Source: Oxalobacter formigenes
Lineage (GTDB): Bacteria > Pseudomonadota > Gammaproteobacteria > Burkholderiales > Burkholderiaceae_D
Reading direction: 5' to 3'
Assembly: GCA_023667225.1 (NCBI GenBank)
Contig: JAMPAN010000001.1
Coordinates: forward strand, 112,303 to 176,302
DNA length: 64,000 nucleotides
Position numbers and translations under genes: made by a program. The notes under the pieces are model-generated. The model did no database searches, was not told where the DNA came from, and saw nothing but the letters and a program-made list of their open reading frames with translations. Within the stretch, counting starts at the first letter, position 1. Each line of letters opens with the position of its first letter. Positions 8,408-21,300 of the stretch are shown piece by piece.

Positions 8408-8442
8408 AAAAGGGCAGGCGCCTAACGGCGCGGCTGCCCTTT
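8408..8442. other. Hairpin between convergent proC and the YqjK-like gene
   Basis: Inverted repeat: AAAGGGCAG at 8408-8416 pairs with CTGCCCTTT at 8434-8442, and GCGCC/GGCGC pair again inside with a TAAC loop. It sits between proC (plus) and the 3' end of the next gene (minus). There is no U-tract on either strand, so it may act as an RNA 3' end structure or a rho-assisted stop rather than an intrinsic terminator. Confidence 0.5.
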
Positions 8443-8787
8443 GCCGGCAAGCTGCCTGATGCGGCTGATCACCGGCAAAAGATAAGGGGCAAAACGCGAC
8501 CAGGTTTTAAATACCATCACGCCTGTTGCCACAAGCGAAAACAGGCTGCGCCTGCGGAAAAAACCGGCAGCCCGCTTGCGCAAAAAGAGAAAAACCGCCA
8601 GGGCAACCGCCCCGGAAAGCAGCGGCTTTTTGCCCGCCGCCCGCGCCAGCAGGCTTTTGGCGGAAGACACCGCCGCGCCCGGACGCCATACCTCTTCCAG
8701 CCCGGAAGCAAACTGCTCCCGTAACAACGCGCTCTTTACCAGCAGTTCCTGGCGGCGGGCCGCCAGGGATTTTTCTTCCATTGCCAT
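8422..8787 (-). CDS. Small basic membrane protein, YqjK-like
   Basis: A 121-residue protein, very rich in Arg/Lys, with a charged N-terminal helix (about 1-35, EEKSLAARRQELLVKSALLR) and one or two short hydrophobic stretches (about 55-70 and 80-95). It is the third member of a cluster with a DUF1469/YqjE gene and a DUF883/ElaB-YqjD gene, which is the yqjD-yqjE-yqjK order of enterobacteria. The assignment rests mainly on that context. In E. coli, YqjD-type proteins tie ribosomes to the inner membrane; the role of YqjK is unknown. Confidence 0.68.
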   Translation of the reverse strand: MAMEEKSLAARRQELLVKSALLREQFASGLEEVWRPGAAVSSAKSLLARAAGKKPLLSGAVALAVFLFLRKRAAGFFRRRSLFSLVATGVMVFKTWSRFAPYLLPVISRIRQLAGKGQPRR

Positions 8788-8805
8788 ATTGCCTGCCCGT
8801 TCTGT

Positions 8806-9171
8806 TTATTTGCCGGAGGTAAACCGCTCGATATCTTTGGCAATCTCTGCCCTCGTAAAAGCCAAAAGCCCCGGCCCCTGGCGAAGACGGCTGCGGACGC
8901 CCAGCCCAATCAAAACGGCCGCCGCGCCGAAAAACACCATGAGTCCGCCGATTGCCCACAAACGATAGCCGTCCCAAAACAGCACAATAACCAGCAATAC
9001 CGCCAGGAAAACCGCCGTCACAAAGCAAAACAGCGCAACAAGCGCAAGAACCAGGCTCAACAGCAGACGCCGGGCTCCCTCCTGCAACTCGACAGAAAAA
9101 AGCTCAATGCGCGTCTGAAAGATGGCGAGCAGCGTGCCTGCCGTCTTTGCCAGATTTCCCATAATGCCCAT
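8806..9171 (-). CDS. DUF1469 / YqjE (phage-holin superfamily) membrane protein
   Basis: A 121-residue protein with two adjacent membrane hairpins (about residues 40-65 and 70-95) after an amphipathic N-terminus containing TRIELFSVELQEGARR, the hallmark of DUF1469 (YqjE, 'phage holin family'). The holin label comes from fold-level similarity and does not imply a prophage; no phage gene is nearby. It lies between the ElaB/YqjD-type gene and the YqjK-like gene on the same strand with small gaps. Probably part of an inner-membrane stress or envelope complex; the function is unproven. Confidence 0.8.
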   Translation of the reverse strand: MGIMGNLAKTAGTLLAIFQTRIELFSVELQEGARRLLLSLVLALVALFCFVTAVFLAVLLVIVLFWDGYRLWAIGGLMVFFGAAAVLIGLGVRSRLRQGPGLLAFTRAEIAKDIERFTSGK

Positions 9172-9187
9172 GCGCAGTCACATGCGG

Positions 9188-9484
9188 TTATTTGCGGGCA
9201 ATCAGCATACCGAGCATCACGCCGATAACCCCGACAACGCCCACCGCCTGCCAGGGATGTTCCTTGGCATATTCCGCCGTGCAGACAGCGGCATTCTTTG
9301 CCTTGCTGACCACAATATCCTCTATTTCGCGCAGGGCAAATTTGGCGTCCTCCAGGGTGGATTGCAGTTTTTCCCTGGCCTTCTGGAAATTCTCGCCCCC
9401 GTGGCTGGCGCTGTTTTCCAGCACTTTCTCGGCATCCAGGATAATCGATTTCAGATTGCCCATCAGTTTGTTTGTGGTTTCCAT
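9188..9484 (-). CDS. DUF883 family (ElaB/YqjD-like) membrane-anchored protein
   Basis: A 98-residue tail-anchored protein. Residues 1-70 form a charged amphipathic helix (NLKSIILDAEKVLENSA), then AKNAAVCTAEYAKEHPWQAV leads into a C-terminal membrane helix ending in GMLIARK. This is the DUF883 pattern; E. coli YqjD and ElaB bind 70S ribosomes at the membrane in stationary phase. The ATG at 9484 is preferred over an upstream in-frame start because AAAGGA sits at the right distance. First gene of the three-gene cluster. Confidence 0.85.
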   Translation of the reverse strand: METTNKLMGNLKSIILDAEKVLENSASHGGENFQKAREKLQSTLEDAKFALREIEDIVVSKAKNAAVCTAEYAKEHPWQAVGVVGVIGVMLGMLIARK

Positions 9485-9586
9485 GACGTCGTTCCTTTCT
9501 TTTCCATCAAAGATTGAGCCGCTTTTCCATGCAGCGCCCGCCTGGGCCACACCTGCATGACTATCATACATCTCATAGGATAAACC

Positions 9587-10441
9587 TTAACGCAAGGCGT
9601 AGTCCAGCCATATCCCGGCAAATACCAGAAGGCCCACCAGATTGTTGAAACGGAAGGCCAGAAGACAGCGCATCCTTTCCCTTGTCCGGATCAGCCAGTA
9701 CTGAAACGCCATGCAGCAGGCCGCACCTGCCAGCCCCCAGCAAAAAACCGTCCCCAGTCCGGCATGACGGCCGGCCAGAAAAAAAATAACCAGCATCAGG
9801 GCATAACTTACCATGACGGCAGCCACATCAAATTGACCAAACGTAATCGCAGAGGTTTTCATCCCTATCCGGATATCGTCGTCCCTGTCCACCATAGCAT
9901 ATTGCGTATCGTAAGCCAGCGTCCAGAACGCATTGCCCAGCATCAGGTACCAGGCCGTATCGGGAATCGCCCCCCTGACGGCGGCAAACGTCATGGGATA
10001 GGCAAACCCGAAAGCAATGCCGAGATACGCCTGCGGCACAGCGAAAAACCGCTTGAACAAAGGATAAGTTCCCGCAAGAAGCAGGGCCACAAACGAAAGC
10101 TTCACCGTCAGCGCATTCAACTGCAACACCAGCAGAAACGAAACCAGAAGCAGAACGGCCGCCACCATCACAGCCTCCCAGGGTGCAATCTTTCCCGAAG
10201 TCACCGGCCGATCTTTCGTGCGCTTTACATGCCGGTCAAAACTGCGGTCGGCATAATCGTTGATCGCGCAGCCGGCAGAATGCATCAGAAATGCGCCGGA
10301 TGAAAAAATCAGGAAAAACGGCCAGCCCGGCCAGCCCCCGGCCGCAATCCAGAGCGCAAAAAGCGTAGGCCAGATCAACAGCATATAGCCAATCGGATGC
10401 TCCACCCGAATCAGCTGCAAATAAAGCCGTATTCGCGACAC
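9587..10441 (-). CDS. ubiA: 4-hydroxybenzoate polyprenyltransferase
   Basis: A 284-residue UbiA with eight or nine predicted membrane helices. It attaches the polyprenyl tail to 4-hydroxybenzoate in ubiquinone biosynthesis. The two Mg-diphosphate motifs are present: NDYADRSFD at residues 61-69 and [11 protein letters not shown] near 190. The start is a GTG at 10441. recG lies upstream in the same direction with a 10-base gap, so they are probably co-transcribed. Length fits the family. Confidence 0.95.
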   Translation of the reverse strand: MSRIRLYLQLIRVEHPIGYMLLIWPTLFALWIAAGGWPGWPFFLIFSSGAFLMHSAGCAINDYADRSFDRHVKRTKDRPVTSGKIAPWEAVMVAAVLLLVSFLLVLQLNALTVKLSFVALLLAGTYPLFKRFFAVPQAYLGIAFGFAYPMTFAAVRGAIPDTAWYLMLGNAFWTLAYDTQYAMVDRDDDIRIGMKTSAITFGQFDVAAVMVSYALMLVIFFLAGRHAGLGTVFCWGLAGAACCMAFQYWLIRTRERMRCLLAFRFNNLVGLLVFAGIWLDYALR

Positions 10442-10451
10442 TGCCGCCTCC

Positions 10452-12509
10452 CTATACCTTCAGAAAATCCTCAAAATCCCCCAGCCAGCGCTGCAAATGG
10501 GCCTCCACCATCGCCTTCGCCCTGCTGCCGGGATCATCCAGAAGCGCCTGCGCCAGCTCCTGCGCTGCCTCAATCAGGCCGGTATCCGCCTGCAAATCGG
10601 CAAAACGCAGCATTGCCTCGCCGGACTGCCTTGCGCCCAGAAATTCGCCCGGCCCGCGGATTTCCAGATCCCGCCGGGCAATCACAAACCCGTCTGTGGT
10701 TTCCCGCATCGTTTTCAGGCGCTGCCTGGCTGTTTCGCCCAGCGGCGGCTGATACAGCAAAAGGCACACGCTCCCGGCAGCGCCCCGCCCAACGCGCCCG
10801 CGCAGCTGGTGCAGCTGGGAAAGGCCGAAACGCTCCGCATGTTCAATCACCATCAGCGAGGCATTGGGCACATCCACCCCCACCTCAATCACCGTTGTCG
10901 CCACCAGGAGATGAATCTCCCCTCTGGCAAAAGCCTCCATCACCGCCTGCTTTTCCGCCGGTTTCAGGCGGCCGTGCACCAAAGCAATACGCAAATCCGG
11001 CATCGCCTGCCTCAACCCTTCCCAGGTTTCCGTTGCCGTTTGCAGCTCAAGCGATTCCGATTCCTCAATCAGCGGGCAAACCCAGTAAACCTGCCGGCCG
11101 GAAAGCGCGGCGGCATGTACGCGCGCCACCACTTCCTCCCGCCTTTTCCGGTCAACCAGGCGCGTTAAAACCGGCGTGCGGCCCGGCGGCAGCTCACCGA
11201 TTACCGACACATCCAGGTCGGCGTAATACGTCATGGCCAGCGTCCGGGGAATAGGCGTTGCGCTCATCATCAGCTGATGCGGCACAAAATCGCCGCCGCC
11301 ATCTCCCTTGTTCCTCAGCGTTAAGCGCTGCCCTACGCCAAAGCGGTGCTGCTCATCCACAATCACCAGCCCCAGCGCTGCAAAATGCACATCCTCCTGA
11401 ATCAGCGCATGGGTGCCGATCACCAGTTTCGCCTCGCCGGAAGCAATTTTGGAAAGCGCCGCTTCCTTTTCCTTTTTCTTCATGCTGCCAGTCAGCCAGG
11501 CCACCGATACGCCCAAAGGCAGCATCCAGGCCGCTATCCGACGGAAATGCTGCTCCGCCAGAATTTCCGTCGGCGCCATCAGGGCCACCTGAAACCCGCT
11601 GTCCATCGCCTGCGCCGCCGCCAGCGCCGCCACCACCGTCTTGCCGCTGCCAACATCTCCCTGGAGCAGGCGCTGCATGGGATAGGCCAGTCCCATGTTT
11701 TCCGTAATTTCATCCAGCACCCGCCGCTGCTCCCCCGTCAGCGCAAAAGGCAGGCTGCCTGAAAGCCCCCGGCTGATTTCACCCTGCCGGGAAAGGGAAG
11801 GGGCCGGCTGCAGCCGGCGGCGGAAACAGGCCCGCCGCATGGAAAGCTGCTGCGCCAGCAGTTCGTCAAACTTTACCCGCTGCCAGGCCGGATGCGTCCG
11901 GTTTGCCAGCGCCTGCGCATCCACCTCCGGCGGAGGATAATGCAAGAGGAAAACCGCCTCGCGAAGGCCGGGCAGCTTGAGCTTTTCCAGCGCCGTCTGC
12001 GGCACCGTTTCCGTCCAGTCCATCCGCTTTAGCGCTTCGGCAATTTTCCTGCGCAACAACAGCTGCGAAACCCCTTCCGTAGCAGGATAAACCGGCGTCA
12101 GCGCCTCCGGCAGCGGCGTATTCTCCGCCACCATGCGATAGGCGGGATGCACCATTTCCATGCCCATAAACCCCTGGCGCATCTCCCCGCGCACCCGTAC
12201 CCGTGCGCCTTCGGCAAACTGCCTGACCTGGCTGCCGTAAAAATGCAGAAAGCGCAAAAACATCTCCCCGCTGTCGTCCCTGATGCACACCACCAGCTGG
12301 CGGCGCGGACGGTACCGGATATCGCAGGAAAAAACCACGCCTTCCACCTGCACGGCCCCTGCCTTCCCTTGCGCCTCCCGGATGGAAACAAGAGAAGTCT
12401 CGTCCTCATACCGCAGCGGCAAATGCAGGGCAAAATCCTTGTCCGAACGCAGTCCCAGGCGTTCCAGCCGGCTGGGTTTCGGGCGTGCTGTCGTTTTTCC
12501 GGACGGCAT
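10452..12509 (-). CDS. recG: ATP-dependent DNA helicase RecG
   Basis: A 685-residue RecG that drives branch migration and fork reversal in recombination and repair. An N-terminal wedge/OB domain (about residues 1-240) is followed by helicase motifs: Walker A GDVGSGKT near 290, DEQHRFG (the DExH-type box) near 390, [11 protein letters not shown], and the conserved [10 protein letters not shown]-terminal TRG/helical-hook residues are present. The gene lies back to back with malQ, 119 bases apart, and is followed by ubiA. Confidence 0.97.
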   Translation of the reverse strand: MPSGKTTARPKPSRLERLGLRSDKDFALHLPLRYEDETSLVSIREAQGKAGAVQVEGVVFSCDIRYRPRRQLVVCIRDDSGEMFLRFLHFYGSQVRQFAEGARVRVRGEMRQGFMGMEMVHPAYRMVAENTPLPEALTPVYPATEGVSQLLLRRKIAEALKRMDWTETVPQTALEKLKLPGLREAVFLLHYPPPEVDAQALANRTHPAWQRVKFDELLAQQLSMRRACFRRRLQPAPSLSRQGEISRGLSGSLPFALTGEQRRVLDEITENMGLAYPMQRLLQGDVGSGKTVVAALAAAQAMDSGFQVALMAPTEILAEQHFRRIAAWMLPLGVSVAWLTGSMKKKEKEAALSKIASGEAKLVIGTHALIQEDVHFAALGLVIVDEQHRFGVGQRLTLRNKGDGGGDFVPHQLMMSATPIPRTLAMTYYADLDVSVIGELPPGRTPVLTRLVDRKRREEVVARVHAAALSGRQVYWVCPLIEESESLELQTATETWEGLRQAMPDLRIALVHGRLKPAEKQAVMEAFARGEIHLLVATTVIEVGVDVPNASLMVIEHAERFGLSQLHQLRGRVGRGAAGSVCLLLYQPPLGETARQRLKTMRETTDGFVIARRDLEIRGPGEFLGARQSGEAMLRFADLQADTGLIEAAQELAQALLDDPGSRAKAMVEAHLQRWLGDFEDFLKV

Positions 12510-12628
12510 ATCAGGCGTCTGTCAGGCAAAATAAAATCGGAATAATAACGCGACTGTCCAAAAAATCGGGCAGGGAAGGATAAAATATCCTTTTCCCCGG
12601 CCCTCCCCGAACCGGATCAGGAGACCCC

Positions 12629-14161
12629 ATGAAAACTACCCGATACAGCGGCATCCTGCTTCACCCCACCTCACTGCCCGGCCCCTACGGCTGCGGCGAT
12701 CTGGGAAAATCCGCCCGGCACTTTGTGGACTGGCTGAAAACCGGCCGCCAGAGCCTGTGGCAAATCCTGCCGCTGGTGGACGCCGGCATCGGCAACTCGC
12801 CTTACATGAGCCCCTCAGCCTTTGGCGGCAATGTCCTGCTGATTGACCTGGAAGACCTCATGGAAAACGGCTGGCTGACCCAGTCGGAGCTGACGCCGGA
12901 CAAATCCTTTGACAACCGGCGGGTCAATTACCCTGCCGTTACCCGCTTTCGCCTGTCCCGCCTGAAAATGGCGGCAAGCCGTTTCTTTGCCTCTGCCGCC
13001 GGACCGGCGCGCGAATCATTTGCCGGTTTCTGCCGGATACAGGCAAGCTGGCTCAACGACTACGCTCTTTTCCGCACGCTGGATGCGGTTTATACCGGCA
13101 GACAGGCCGGCTGGCAAAACTGGCCGGAAAAACTGGCCCGCCGCGAGACGCAAGCCTTGAAAGAAGCCGCAAAAACCCACGCGCAGGATATCCGCTTCTG
13201 GCAATTCTGCCAGTGGCGCTTTCATGAACAATGGGGCAAACTCAAGCGCTACGCCAATGAAAACGGCGTGGCCATCGTGGGCGACGTGCCTATTTTCGTT
13301 TCATTGAACAGTGCAGATGTCTGGGCGGCTCCCGAACAATTCATGCTGGATAAACGCGGCTTTCCGACCGTGGTATCCGGCGTGCCGCCGGACCAGTTCA
13401 GCGAAACCGGGCAGCGCTGGGGCAACCCGCTGTACAACTGGGAAGCCATGGCCCAAACCGGCTACCAATGGTGGGCCAGCCGCATCGCCCATACTATGGC
13501 GCTGCACGACCTGGTCAGGATAGACCATTTCCGGGGATTTGAAGCCTACTGGGAAATCCCGGCAAACGAACCCACCGCCATCGGCGGCGCATGGAAAAAA
13601 GGGCCGGGCGAAGCCTTTTTCCGCGCCATGCAGCAAACCCTTGGCCCGCTCAACTTCATTGCCGAAGACCTGGGCGTCATCACACCGGAAGTCATTGCCC
13701 TGCGCCAAGCCTTCTCCCTTCCCGGTATGCGCATCCTGCAATTTGCCTTCGACCATGACCCAAACAACCTCTATCTGCCCCACAACCATACGCCGGATTC
13801 CGTTGTCTATACCGGCACCCACGACAACAACACCACGCGGGGATGGTGGCAAAGCGCAGCCGAACAGGAACGGGACCAGGCACGGCGCTACCTGAGCGTC
13901 AATGGCGACTGGATCCACTGGGACCTGATCCGCACTGCCCTGGCTTCCGTTGCGCGCTACGCCATTGCCCCCATGCAGGATATCCTGGGGCTGGGCGCAG
14001 AAAGCCGCATGAACGCCCCCGGCCAGCCGGAAGGCGCATGGGAATGGCGCTTTTCATGGGACCAGGTCGAAGGCTGGTATGCCGCCCATCTTGCCGAAAT
14101 GACCCGCCTGTACGGGCGCGTGCCTGATAATAACCGGCAGCCGCCGGCCGGCAACGACTGA
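12629..14161 (+). CDS. malQ: 4-alpha-glucanotransferase (amylomaltase)
   Basis: A 510-residue GH77 amylomaltase that transfers 1,4-alpha-glucan segments in glycogen or maltodextrin metabolism. The start [20 protein letters not shown] is typical. The nucleophile region [13 protein letters not shown], the acid-base [14 protein letters not shown] and the third carboxylate in [14 protein letters not shown] are intact. It is of the short type (about 500 residues). No other glycogen or maltose gene is adjacent; queA follows after 26 bases on the same strand. Confidence 0.96.
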   Translation: MKTTRYSGILLHPTSLPGPYGCGDLGKSARHFVDWLKTGRQSLWQILPLVDAGIGNSPYMSPSAFGGNVLLIDLEDLMENGWLTQSELTPDKSFDNRRVNYPAVTRFRLSRLKMAASRFFASAAGPARESFAGFCRIQASWLNDYALFRTLDAVYTGRQAGWQNWPEKLARRETQALKEAAKTHAQDIRFWQFCQWRFHEQWGKLKRYANENGVAIVGDVPIFVSLNSADVWAAPEQFMLDKRGFPTVVSGVPPDQFSETGQRWGNPLYNWEAMAQTGYQWWASRIAHTMALHDLVRIDHFRGFEAYWEIPANEPTAIGGAWKKGPGEAFFRAMQQTLGPLNFIAEDLGVITPEVIALRQAFSLPGMRILQFAFDHDPNNLYLPHNHTPDSVVYTGTHDNNTTRGWWQSAAEQERDQARRYLSVNGDWIHWDLIRTALASVARYAIAPMQDILGLGAESRMNAPGQPEGAWEWRFSWDQVEGWYAAHLAEMTRLYGRVPDNNRQPPAGND

Positions 14162-14187
14162 ACCCCCTCTCTTTTCCGCTGCCTGTT

Positions 14188-16363
<2,176 letters not shown>

Positions 16364-16491
16364 CCCAAAACCGCCGGGCAAGCCTGATTTGCCGCAAGCC
16401 CGGCTGCCAAAAATACCGGAAAAGGACGCAAATACGGCCGCGAATGCTAGAATTTCATGTTTGCAAAACCTAACCTGAACCTGGAGCCTGC

Positions 16492-16881
16492 ATGTTCATT
16501 TCAAACGCTTGCGCACAAACCCTCTCATCCGGACTGAACATGGACAGCATCGGCAACTTCCTGCCGATCATCCTGATGTTTGTCCTCCTGTACTTTTTGA
16601 TGATCCGTCCCCAGCAAAGAAAGCAGAAAGAACAGAAAGAAATGGTGCAGGCCCTGACCGTGGGAGATGAAATCATTACCTCCGGCGGGCTGCTCGGCGC
16701 CGTTGCCGCCGTAGGCGAAAACCATATCGCCATGAAAACGGCAAGCGGCGCCCGGATACTGGTGCAAAAATCCGCTATTGCCGGCCAGCTGCCCAAAGGA
16801 ACGCTTGAAAACCTGGACAAAGGAACGCCTGAATCCACACCAGAACATCCGGACAAGGAAATATCCGAACCCTTAAACTAA
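16492..16881 (+). CDS. yajC: Preprotein translocase subunit YajC
   Basis: A 129-residue YajC, an accessory of the SecDF complex. One membrane helix (about 20-40, ILMFVLLYFLMIRPQQ) is followed by a cytosolic domain with VGDEIITSGGLLGAV. The C-terminal tail is longer than usual and rich in Pro/Glu/Lys, with a doubled 'KGTxE' stretch (LPKGTLENLDKGTPES). ATG preceded by CTGGAGCC. It begins the yajC-secD-secF set. A TGCTAGAAT (extended -10-like) lies about 45 bases upstream. Confidence 0.95.
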   Translation: MFISNACAQTLSSGLNMDSIGNFLPIILMFVLLYFLMIRPQQRKQKEQKEMVQALTVGDEIITSGGLLGAVAAVGENHIAMKTASGARILVQKSAIAGQLPKGTLENLDKGTPESTPEHPDKEISEPLN

Positions 16882-16941
16882 CCGGCTTCTGCCTTCCGCA
16901 GGCAGGGTTCTCCCCGCTTCCGATACCAAAGCCAAGTTGCC

Positions 16942-18801
16942 ATGAATCGCTATCCCCTCTGGAAATACCTCGTCATTGCGGTTGCCGTGCTGTTCGGCAT
17001 CCTTTACACCGTCCCCAACTTTTTCGGGGAATCGCCCGCCGTCCAGATCAGCAGCCTGAAATCCACCATCAAAGTGGATACCGGCCTGATGCGGCAGGTG
17101 GAACAAATCCTCAAAAACGGGGATATTGCCGCCGACGGCATCTATTATGAAACCGGCGGCATCCACCAGACCATCCGCGCCCGCTTTACCGATACCGATG
17201 TGCAATTCAAGGCCAAAGACCTGCTGGAACGCAAGCTGAACCCCGATCCGGCCGACCCGACCTACAGCATTGCCTTTAACCTTATTTCCAACACGCCGCA
17301 GTGGCTGCAAAGCATTAACGCCCTTCCCATGTACCTGGGGCTGGATTTGCGCGGCGGCGTCCATTTCCTGATGAAAGTGGATATTGAGGCGGCTGTCCGC
17401 TCCCGTATGCAGGGCATCCAGTCGGCCATCCGAAGCCAGCTCAGGGAAAAAGGCATCCGCTACGCCAACCTGACCCGCTCCGGCAGCGCCATCGAAATGC
17501 AGTTTGCCGATGAAGCCGCCAGAAACCGCGCCAAAGACCTGCTCTCAAGGCAGCTGCCCGAACTGGCTGCCACAGACATAGACGGCCCCGAAAACCGCCT
17601 TTCCCTCTCTCTGCGCCCGGAAAGCCTGAAAGAAACCCGGGAAAACAGCCTGAAACAAAACATTGCCACCCTCTCCAAACGGGTCAATGAACTGGGCGTA
17701 AACGAGCCGGTCATCCAGCGCCAGGGGGCAGACCGCATCGTTGTCCAGCTCCCCGGCGTGCAGGACGTTTCCCGCGCCAAGGATATCATCGGCCGCACAG
17801 CCACCCTGGAAGTGCGCATGGTGGATGAATCGGTTGTACGCGGCACCGAAATGACCGTTGCCGTACCGTTTGGCTCCGAACTCTACACCGTCGGCAACGG
17901 CGCGCCCGTCATCCTTTACAAAGACCCGGTCATTACCGGTGAATACATTGCCAATGCCGCCCCCACCTTCGACCAGTACCAGGCGGCGGCAGTCGGCATC
18001 GACTTGAACGGGGACGGCGGCCGCCGGATGCGCCAGGCCACCCGAGGCAAAGTCGGCAAGCTCATGGCCATTGTGCTGTTTGAAAAAGGCAAGGGGGAAG
18101 TCCTGACCGTTGCCACCATCCGCGACGAACTGGGCTCCAAATTCCAGATTACCGGCATGGAAAGCGCACAGGCCGCAACCGATCTGGCGCTGCTCTTGCG
18201 CGCAGGCTCTTTGGCCGCCCCGATGGAAATCGTGGAAGAACGCACCATCGGCCCGCAGCTGGGCGCGGAAAACATTGCCAAAGGCTTCAAATCCACCCTG
18301 TACGGCTTTTTGGCGGTAGGCATATTCATGATCGTTTACTACGCCCTGTTCGGCTTTTTCAGCGTGCTGGCGCTGGTGGTCAACATCCTGCTGCTGGTAG
18401 CAGTTTTATCCATCATGCAGATTACCCTGACGCTGCCCGGCATTGCCGCGCTGGCGCTGACGCTGGGCATGGCCATTGACTCCAACGTACTGATCAACGA
18501 GCGCATCAGGGAAGAGCTGAGGGCGGGGCTTTCGCCGCAGACCGCCCTTGCCAACGGCTTCTCCCATGCCTGGGCCACCATCCTGGATTCCAACATCACC
18601 ACCCTAATTGCCGGCCTGGCGCTTTTGATGCTGGGTTCCGGCCCCATCAGGGGCTTTGCCGTGGTTCACGTGCTGGGCATTTTGACCTCGCTTTTCTCCT
18701 CGGTCTTTGTCATGCGCGGACTGGTCAACCTCTGGTACGGGCACCGCAAACGGATTGGGAAACTCTCCATCGGACAGGTATGGAAACCCGGAAAAGACTA
18801 G
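16942..18801 (+). CDS. secD: Protein translocase subunit SecD
   Basis: A 619-residue SecD, which uses the proton gradient to help pull secreted proteins through SecYEG. One N-terminal helix (about 8-26) precedes a large periplasmic domain with YLGLDLRGGVHFL and VNELGVNEPVIQRQG. The C-terminal half holds five helices, with ALALTLGMAIDSNVLINERI as the conserved TM4 motif. Length is typical for proteobacteria. Directly followed by secF. Confidence 0.97.
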   Translation: MNRYPLWKYLVIAVAVLFGILYTVPNFFGESPAVQISSLKSTIKVDTGLMRQVEQILKNGDIAADGIYYETGGIHQTIRARFTDTDVQFKAKDLLERKLNPDPADPTYSIAFNLISNTPQWLQSINALPMYLGLDLRGGVHFLMKVDIEAAVRSRMQGIQSAIRSQLREKGIRYANLTRSGSAIEMQFADEAARNRAKDLLSRQLPELAATDIDGPENRLSLSLRPESLKETRENSLKQNIATLSKRVNELGVNEPVIQRQGADRIVVQLPGVQDVSRAKDIIGRTATLEVRMVDESVVRGTEMTVAVPFGSELYTVGNGAPVILYKDPVITGEYIANAAPTFDQYQAAAVGIDLNGDGGRRMRQATRGKVGKLMAIVLFEKGKGEVLTVATIRDELGSKFQITGMESAQAATDLALLLRAGSLAAPMEIVEERTIGPQLGAENIAKGFKSTLYGFLAVGIFMIVYYALFGFFSVLALVVNILLLVAVLSIMQITLTLPGIAALALTLGMAIDSNVLINERIREELRAGLSPQTALANGFSHAWATILDSNITTLIAGLALLMLGSGPIRGFAVVHVLGILTSLFSSVFVMRGLVNLWYGHRKRIGKLSIGQVWKPGKD

Positions 18802-18852
18802 ACGCCCGCTTGCATCACGCGGCCTGCAACTGACTCGAATACGGCATTTATT

Positions 18853-19797
18853 ATGGAATTTTTCCGCATCAAAAAAGACATCCCGTTCATGCGCTATGCG
18901 CTGGGCTTTAACCTCTTTTCCCTGCTGGTTTTTGTCGCGGCAGTCTTTTTCCTCTTTTACAGGGGACTGCATCTGTCCAATGAATTCACCGGCGGCACCG
19001 CTATTGAAGTCAGCTATGCCCAGGCGGCCGACCTGGAAAAAATCCGCCAGACAGTCGCCGGCTTAAATATCGGCGATGATTTCCAGGTGCAAAATTTCGG
19101 GCGGGCGCAGGATGTCATTATTAACCTCCCGCTGAAAAAAGACCTCACCTCGGCCCAGCTCAGTGAAAAACTCTTTGCCGCCCTAAAGGAAAAAGACCCG
19201 GACGTTTCGCTTAACCGGGTGGAATTTGTCGGCCCGCAGATCGGCGACGAGCTGACGCACGACGGGCTTTTGGCCCTTTCTGTCGTTGTCATTGGCATCA
19301 TCATCTACCTGGCTTTCCGCTTTGAGTGGAAATACGGCGTGGCCGCCGCGCTGGCAAACCTGCACGATGTGGTTATCGTGCTGGGCTTTTTCGCCTTTTT
19401 CCAGTGGGAATTTTCCCTTTCCGTCCTGGCAGCCGTCCTGGCCATTTTGGGTTACTCTGTCAATGAATCCGTCATTATTTTTGACAGGGTGCGCGAAAAT
19501 TTCCGGACCATGCGCGGCGCCAGCGTGACCGAAGTCATCAACAACGCCATCACCCGCACCATTTCCCGCACCATGATCACCCACGGCAGCACGGAAGCCA
19601 TGGTGCTGGCCATGCTCTTTTTCGGCGGCCCTACCCTGCACAACTTCGCTATTGCCCTGACCATCGGCATTGTGTTCAGCATCTATTCGTCTGTTTTCGT
19701 GGCCGCCGCCATCGCCATGCGGCTGGGCATCAAACGGGAAGACCTGATCAAAAAACAGCCCCGGGAAAAAGGCAGCCATGACGGCGCTGTTGTCTGA
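18853..19797 (+). CDS. secF: Protein translocase subunit SecF
   Basis: A 314-residue SecF, partner of SecD. One N-terminal helix, a short periplasmic domain opening with [15 protein letters not shown], then five helices with the conserved [17 protein letters not shown] and [20 protein letters not shown] at 18853, 51 bases after secD. The operon yajC-secD-secF appears to end here; icd follows at 60 bases with its own ribosome binding site. Confidence 0.97.
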   Translation: MEFFRIKKDIPFMRYALGFNLFSLLVFVAAVFFLFYRGLHLSNEFTGGTAIEVSYAQAADLEKIRQTVAGLNIGDDFQVQNFGRAQDVIINLPLKKDLTSAQLSEKLFAALKEKDPDVSLNRVEFVGPQIGDELTHDGLLALSVVVIGIIIYLAFRFEWKYGVAAALANLHDVVIVLGFFAFFQWEFSLSVLAAVLAILGYSVNESVIIFDRVRENFRTMRGASVTEVINNAITRTISRTMITHGSTEAMVLAMLFFGGPTLHNFAIALTIGIVFSIYSSVFVAAAIAMRLGIKREDLIKKQPREKGSHDGAVV

Positions 19798-19856
19798 ACA
19801 GGCCGCCACAATACTATCGAACTGATCCATTTACTATCGTTTATTCGGAGAACCTC

Positions 19857-21110
19857 ATGAGCCAGAAGATACAGGTTCCGTCCACAGGCCGGAAAATCAC
19901 CGTCAACGCCGACTTTTCACTGAATGTGCCCGATAACCCGATTATTCCCTTTATCGAGGGAGACGGCATCGGCATTGACGTGACCCCTGTCATGCGCAAG
20001 GTTATCAACGCCGCCGTTGCCAAAGCCTACAACGGCAAGCGGGAAATTGCCTGGATGGAAGTCTATGCCGGTGAAAAATCGCTCAAGGTCTATGGGGAAG
20101 GCGTCTGGCTGCCGGATGAAACCATGCAGGCGCTGAAAGATTACGTCATTTCCATCAAGGGTCCGCTGACCACCCCCATCGGCGGCGGCATCCGTTCCTT
20201 AAATGTTGCCATGCGCCAGCGGCTTGACCTGTATGTCTGCCTGCGCCCGGTGCGCTACTTCAGCGGCGTGCCCTCCCCTTTGCGCGAACCGGAAAAAACC
20301 GATATGGTCATCTTCCGCGAAAACACCGAAGATATCTACGCCGGCATTGAATGGCCCCAGGGTTCCGAACAGGCTGCCAAAGTGATTGATTTCCTCGTGA
20401 AAGAAATGGGCGTCAGCCAGATCCGCTTCCCCGCCACCTCCGGCATCGGCATCAAGCCGGTTTCCAAAGAAGGCACCGAACGCCTGGTCAGAAAAGCCCT
20501 CCAGTACGCCGTTGACAACGACCGCCCCTCTGTCACGCTGGTTCACAAAGGCAACATCATGAAATTCACGGAAGGCAGCTTCCGCGACTGGGGATATGCG
20601 CTGGCCCAAAAGGAATTTGGCGCAAAACCCACCGGCAAAGGCCCGTGGTGCACTTTCAACAACCCCAAAACCGGCCGCGAAATCGTGGTAAAAGATGTGC
20701 TGGCAGACGCTTTTCTCCAGGAAATCCTGCTCCGCCCGGCTGAATTCAGCGTGCTGGCAACACTTAACTTAAACGGCGACTATATCTCCGATGCCCTGGC
20801 CGCCCAGGTTGGCGGCATCGGCATCGCGCCGGGCGCCAACATGTCGGATTCTGTCGCTATCTTCGAAGCCACCCACGGCACCGCGCCAACGCTTGCCGGC
20901 CAAAACAACGTCAACCCCGGCTCGCTCATCCTTTCTGCCGAAATGATGCTGCGCCACATGGGGTGGACAGAAGCCGCCGGCCTGGTGATTGCCGCCATGC
21001 AAAAGGCCATCGCCTCCAAACAGGTCACCAGCGACTTTGCCCGCCTGATGCCGGATGCAAAAGAAGTATCCACCTCCGCATTCGGCGACATCATGATCGC
21101 CGCCATGTAA
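19857..21110 (+). CDS. icd: Isocitrate dehydrogenase (NADP+)
   Basis: A 417-residue dimeric NADP-dependent isocitrate dehydrogenase of the TCA cycle, converting isocitrate to 2-oxoglutarate and CO2. Substrate segment [13 protein letters not shown] with the phosphorylatable-type Ser, the [12 protein letters not shown] motif, and the NADP-selecting region [11 protein letters not shown] are intact. ATG preceded by CGGAGAACC. Length and motifs match E. coli Icd. Monocistronic by appearance. Confidence 0.97.
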   Translation: MSQKIQVPSTGRKITVNADFSLNVPDNPIIPFIEGDGIGIDVTPVMRKVINAAVAKAYNGKREIAWMEVYAGEKSLKVYGEGVWLPDETMQALKDYVISIKGPLTTPIGGGIRSLNVAMRQRLDLYVCLRPVRYFSGVPSPLREPEKTDMVIFRENTEDIYAGIEWPQGSEQAAKVIDFLVKEMGVSQIRFPATSGIGIKPVSKEGTERLVRKALQYAVDNDRPSVTLVHKGNIMKFTEGSFRDWGYALAQKEFGAKPTGKGPWCTFNNPKTGREIVVKDVLADAFLQEILLRPAEFSVLATLNLNGDYISDALAAQVGGIGIAPGANMSDSVAIFEATHGTAPTLAGQNNVNPGSLILSAEMMLRHMGWTEAAGLVIAAMQKAIASKQVTSDFARLMPDAKEVSTSAFGDIMIAAM

Positions 21111-21300
21111 CACCCGGCAGCGCGGGGAGAACGGGCAAAACCCGCGCAGCCCGCCGCAATTGCGCTATAATTTTTTGCCTGGAAGGCGCACGTACAGAAT
21201 AACCTCCTGCACTGCGTCTGGCACGCCTCTCACGCCGGTCATACCGTGCCCGGAAAGGGAACGCCATCAGCAAACAGCAAACCTTACTGAAGGAGACAAC

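Noticed and set aside
8806..9171. Prophage suspicion from the holin-superfamily label of the DUF1469 gene
   Set aside because: It is the chromosomal YqjE type with YqjD- and YqjK-like neighbours; no lysis, tail or integrase genes are near.
16889..16905. CTGCCT/AGGCAG hairpin between yajC and secD as a terminator
   Set aside because: Short stem, no U-tract, and it lies inside an operon; at most a minor attenuating structure.
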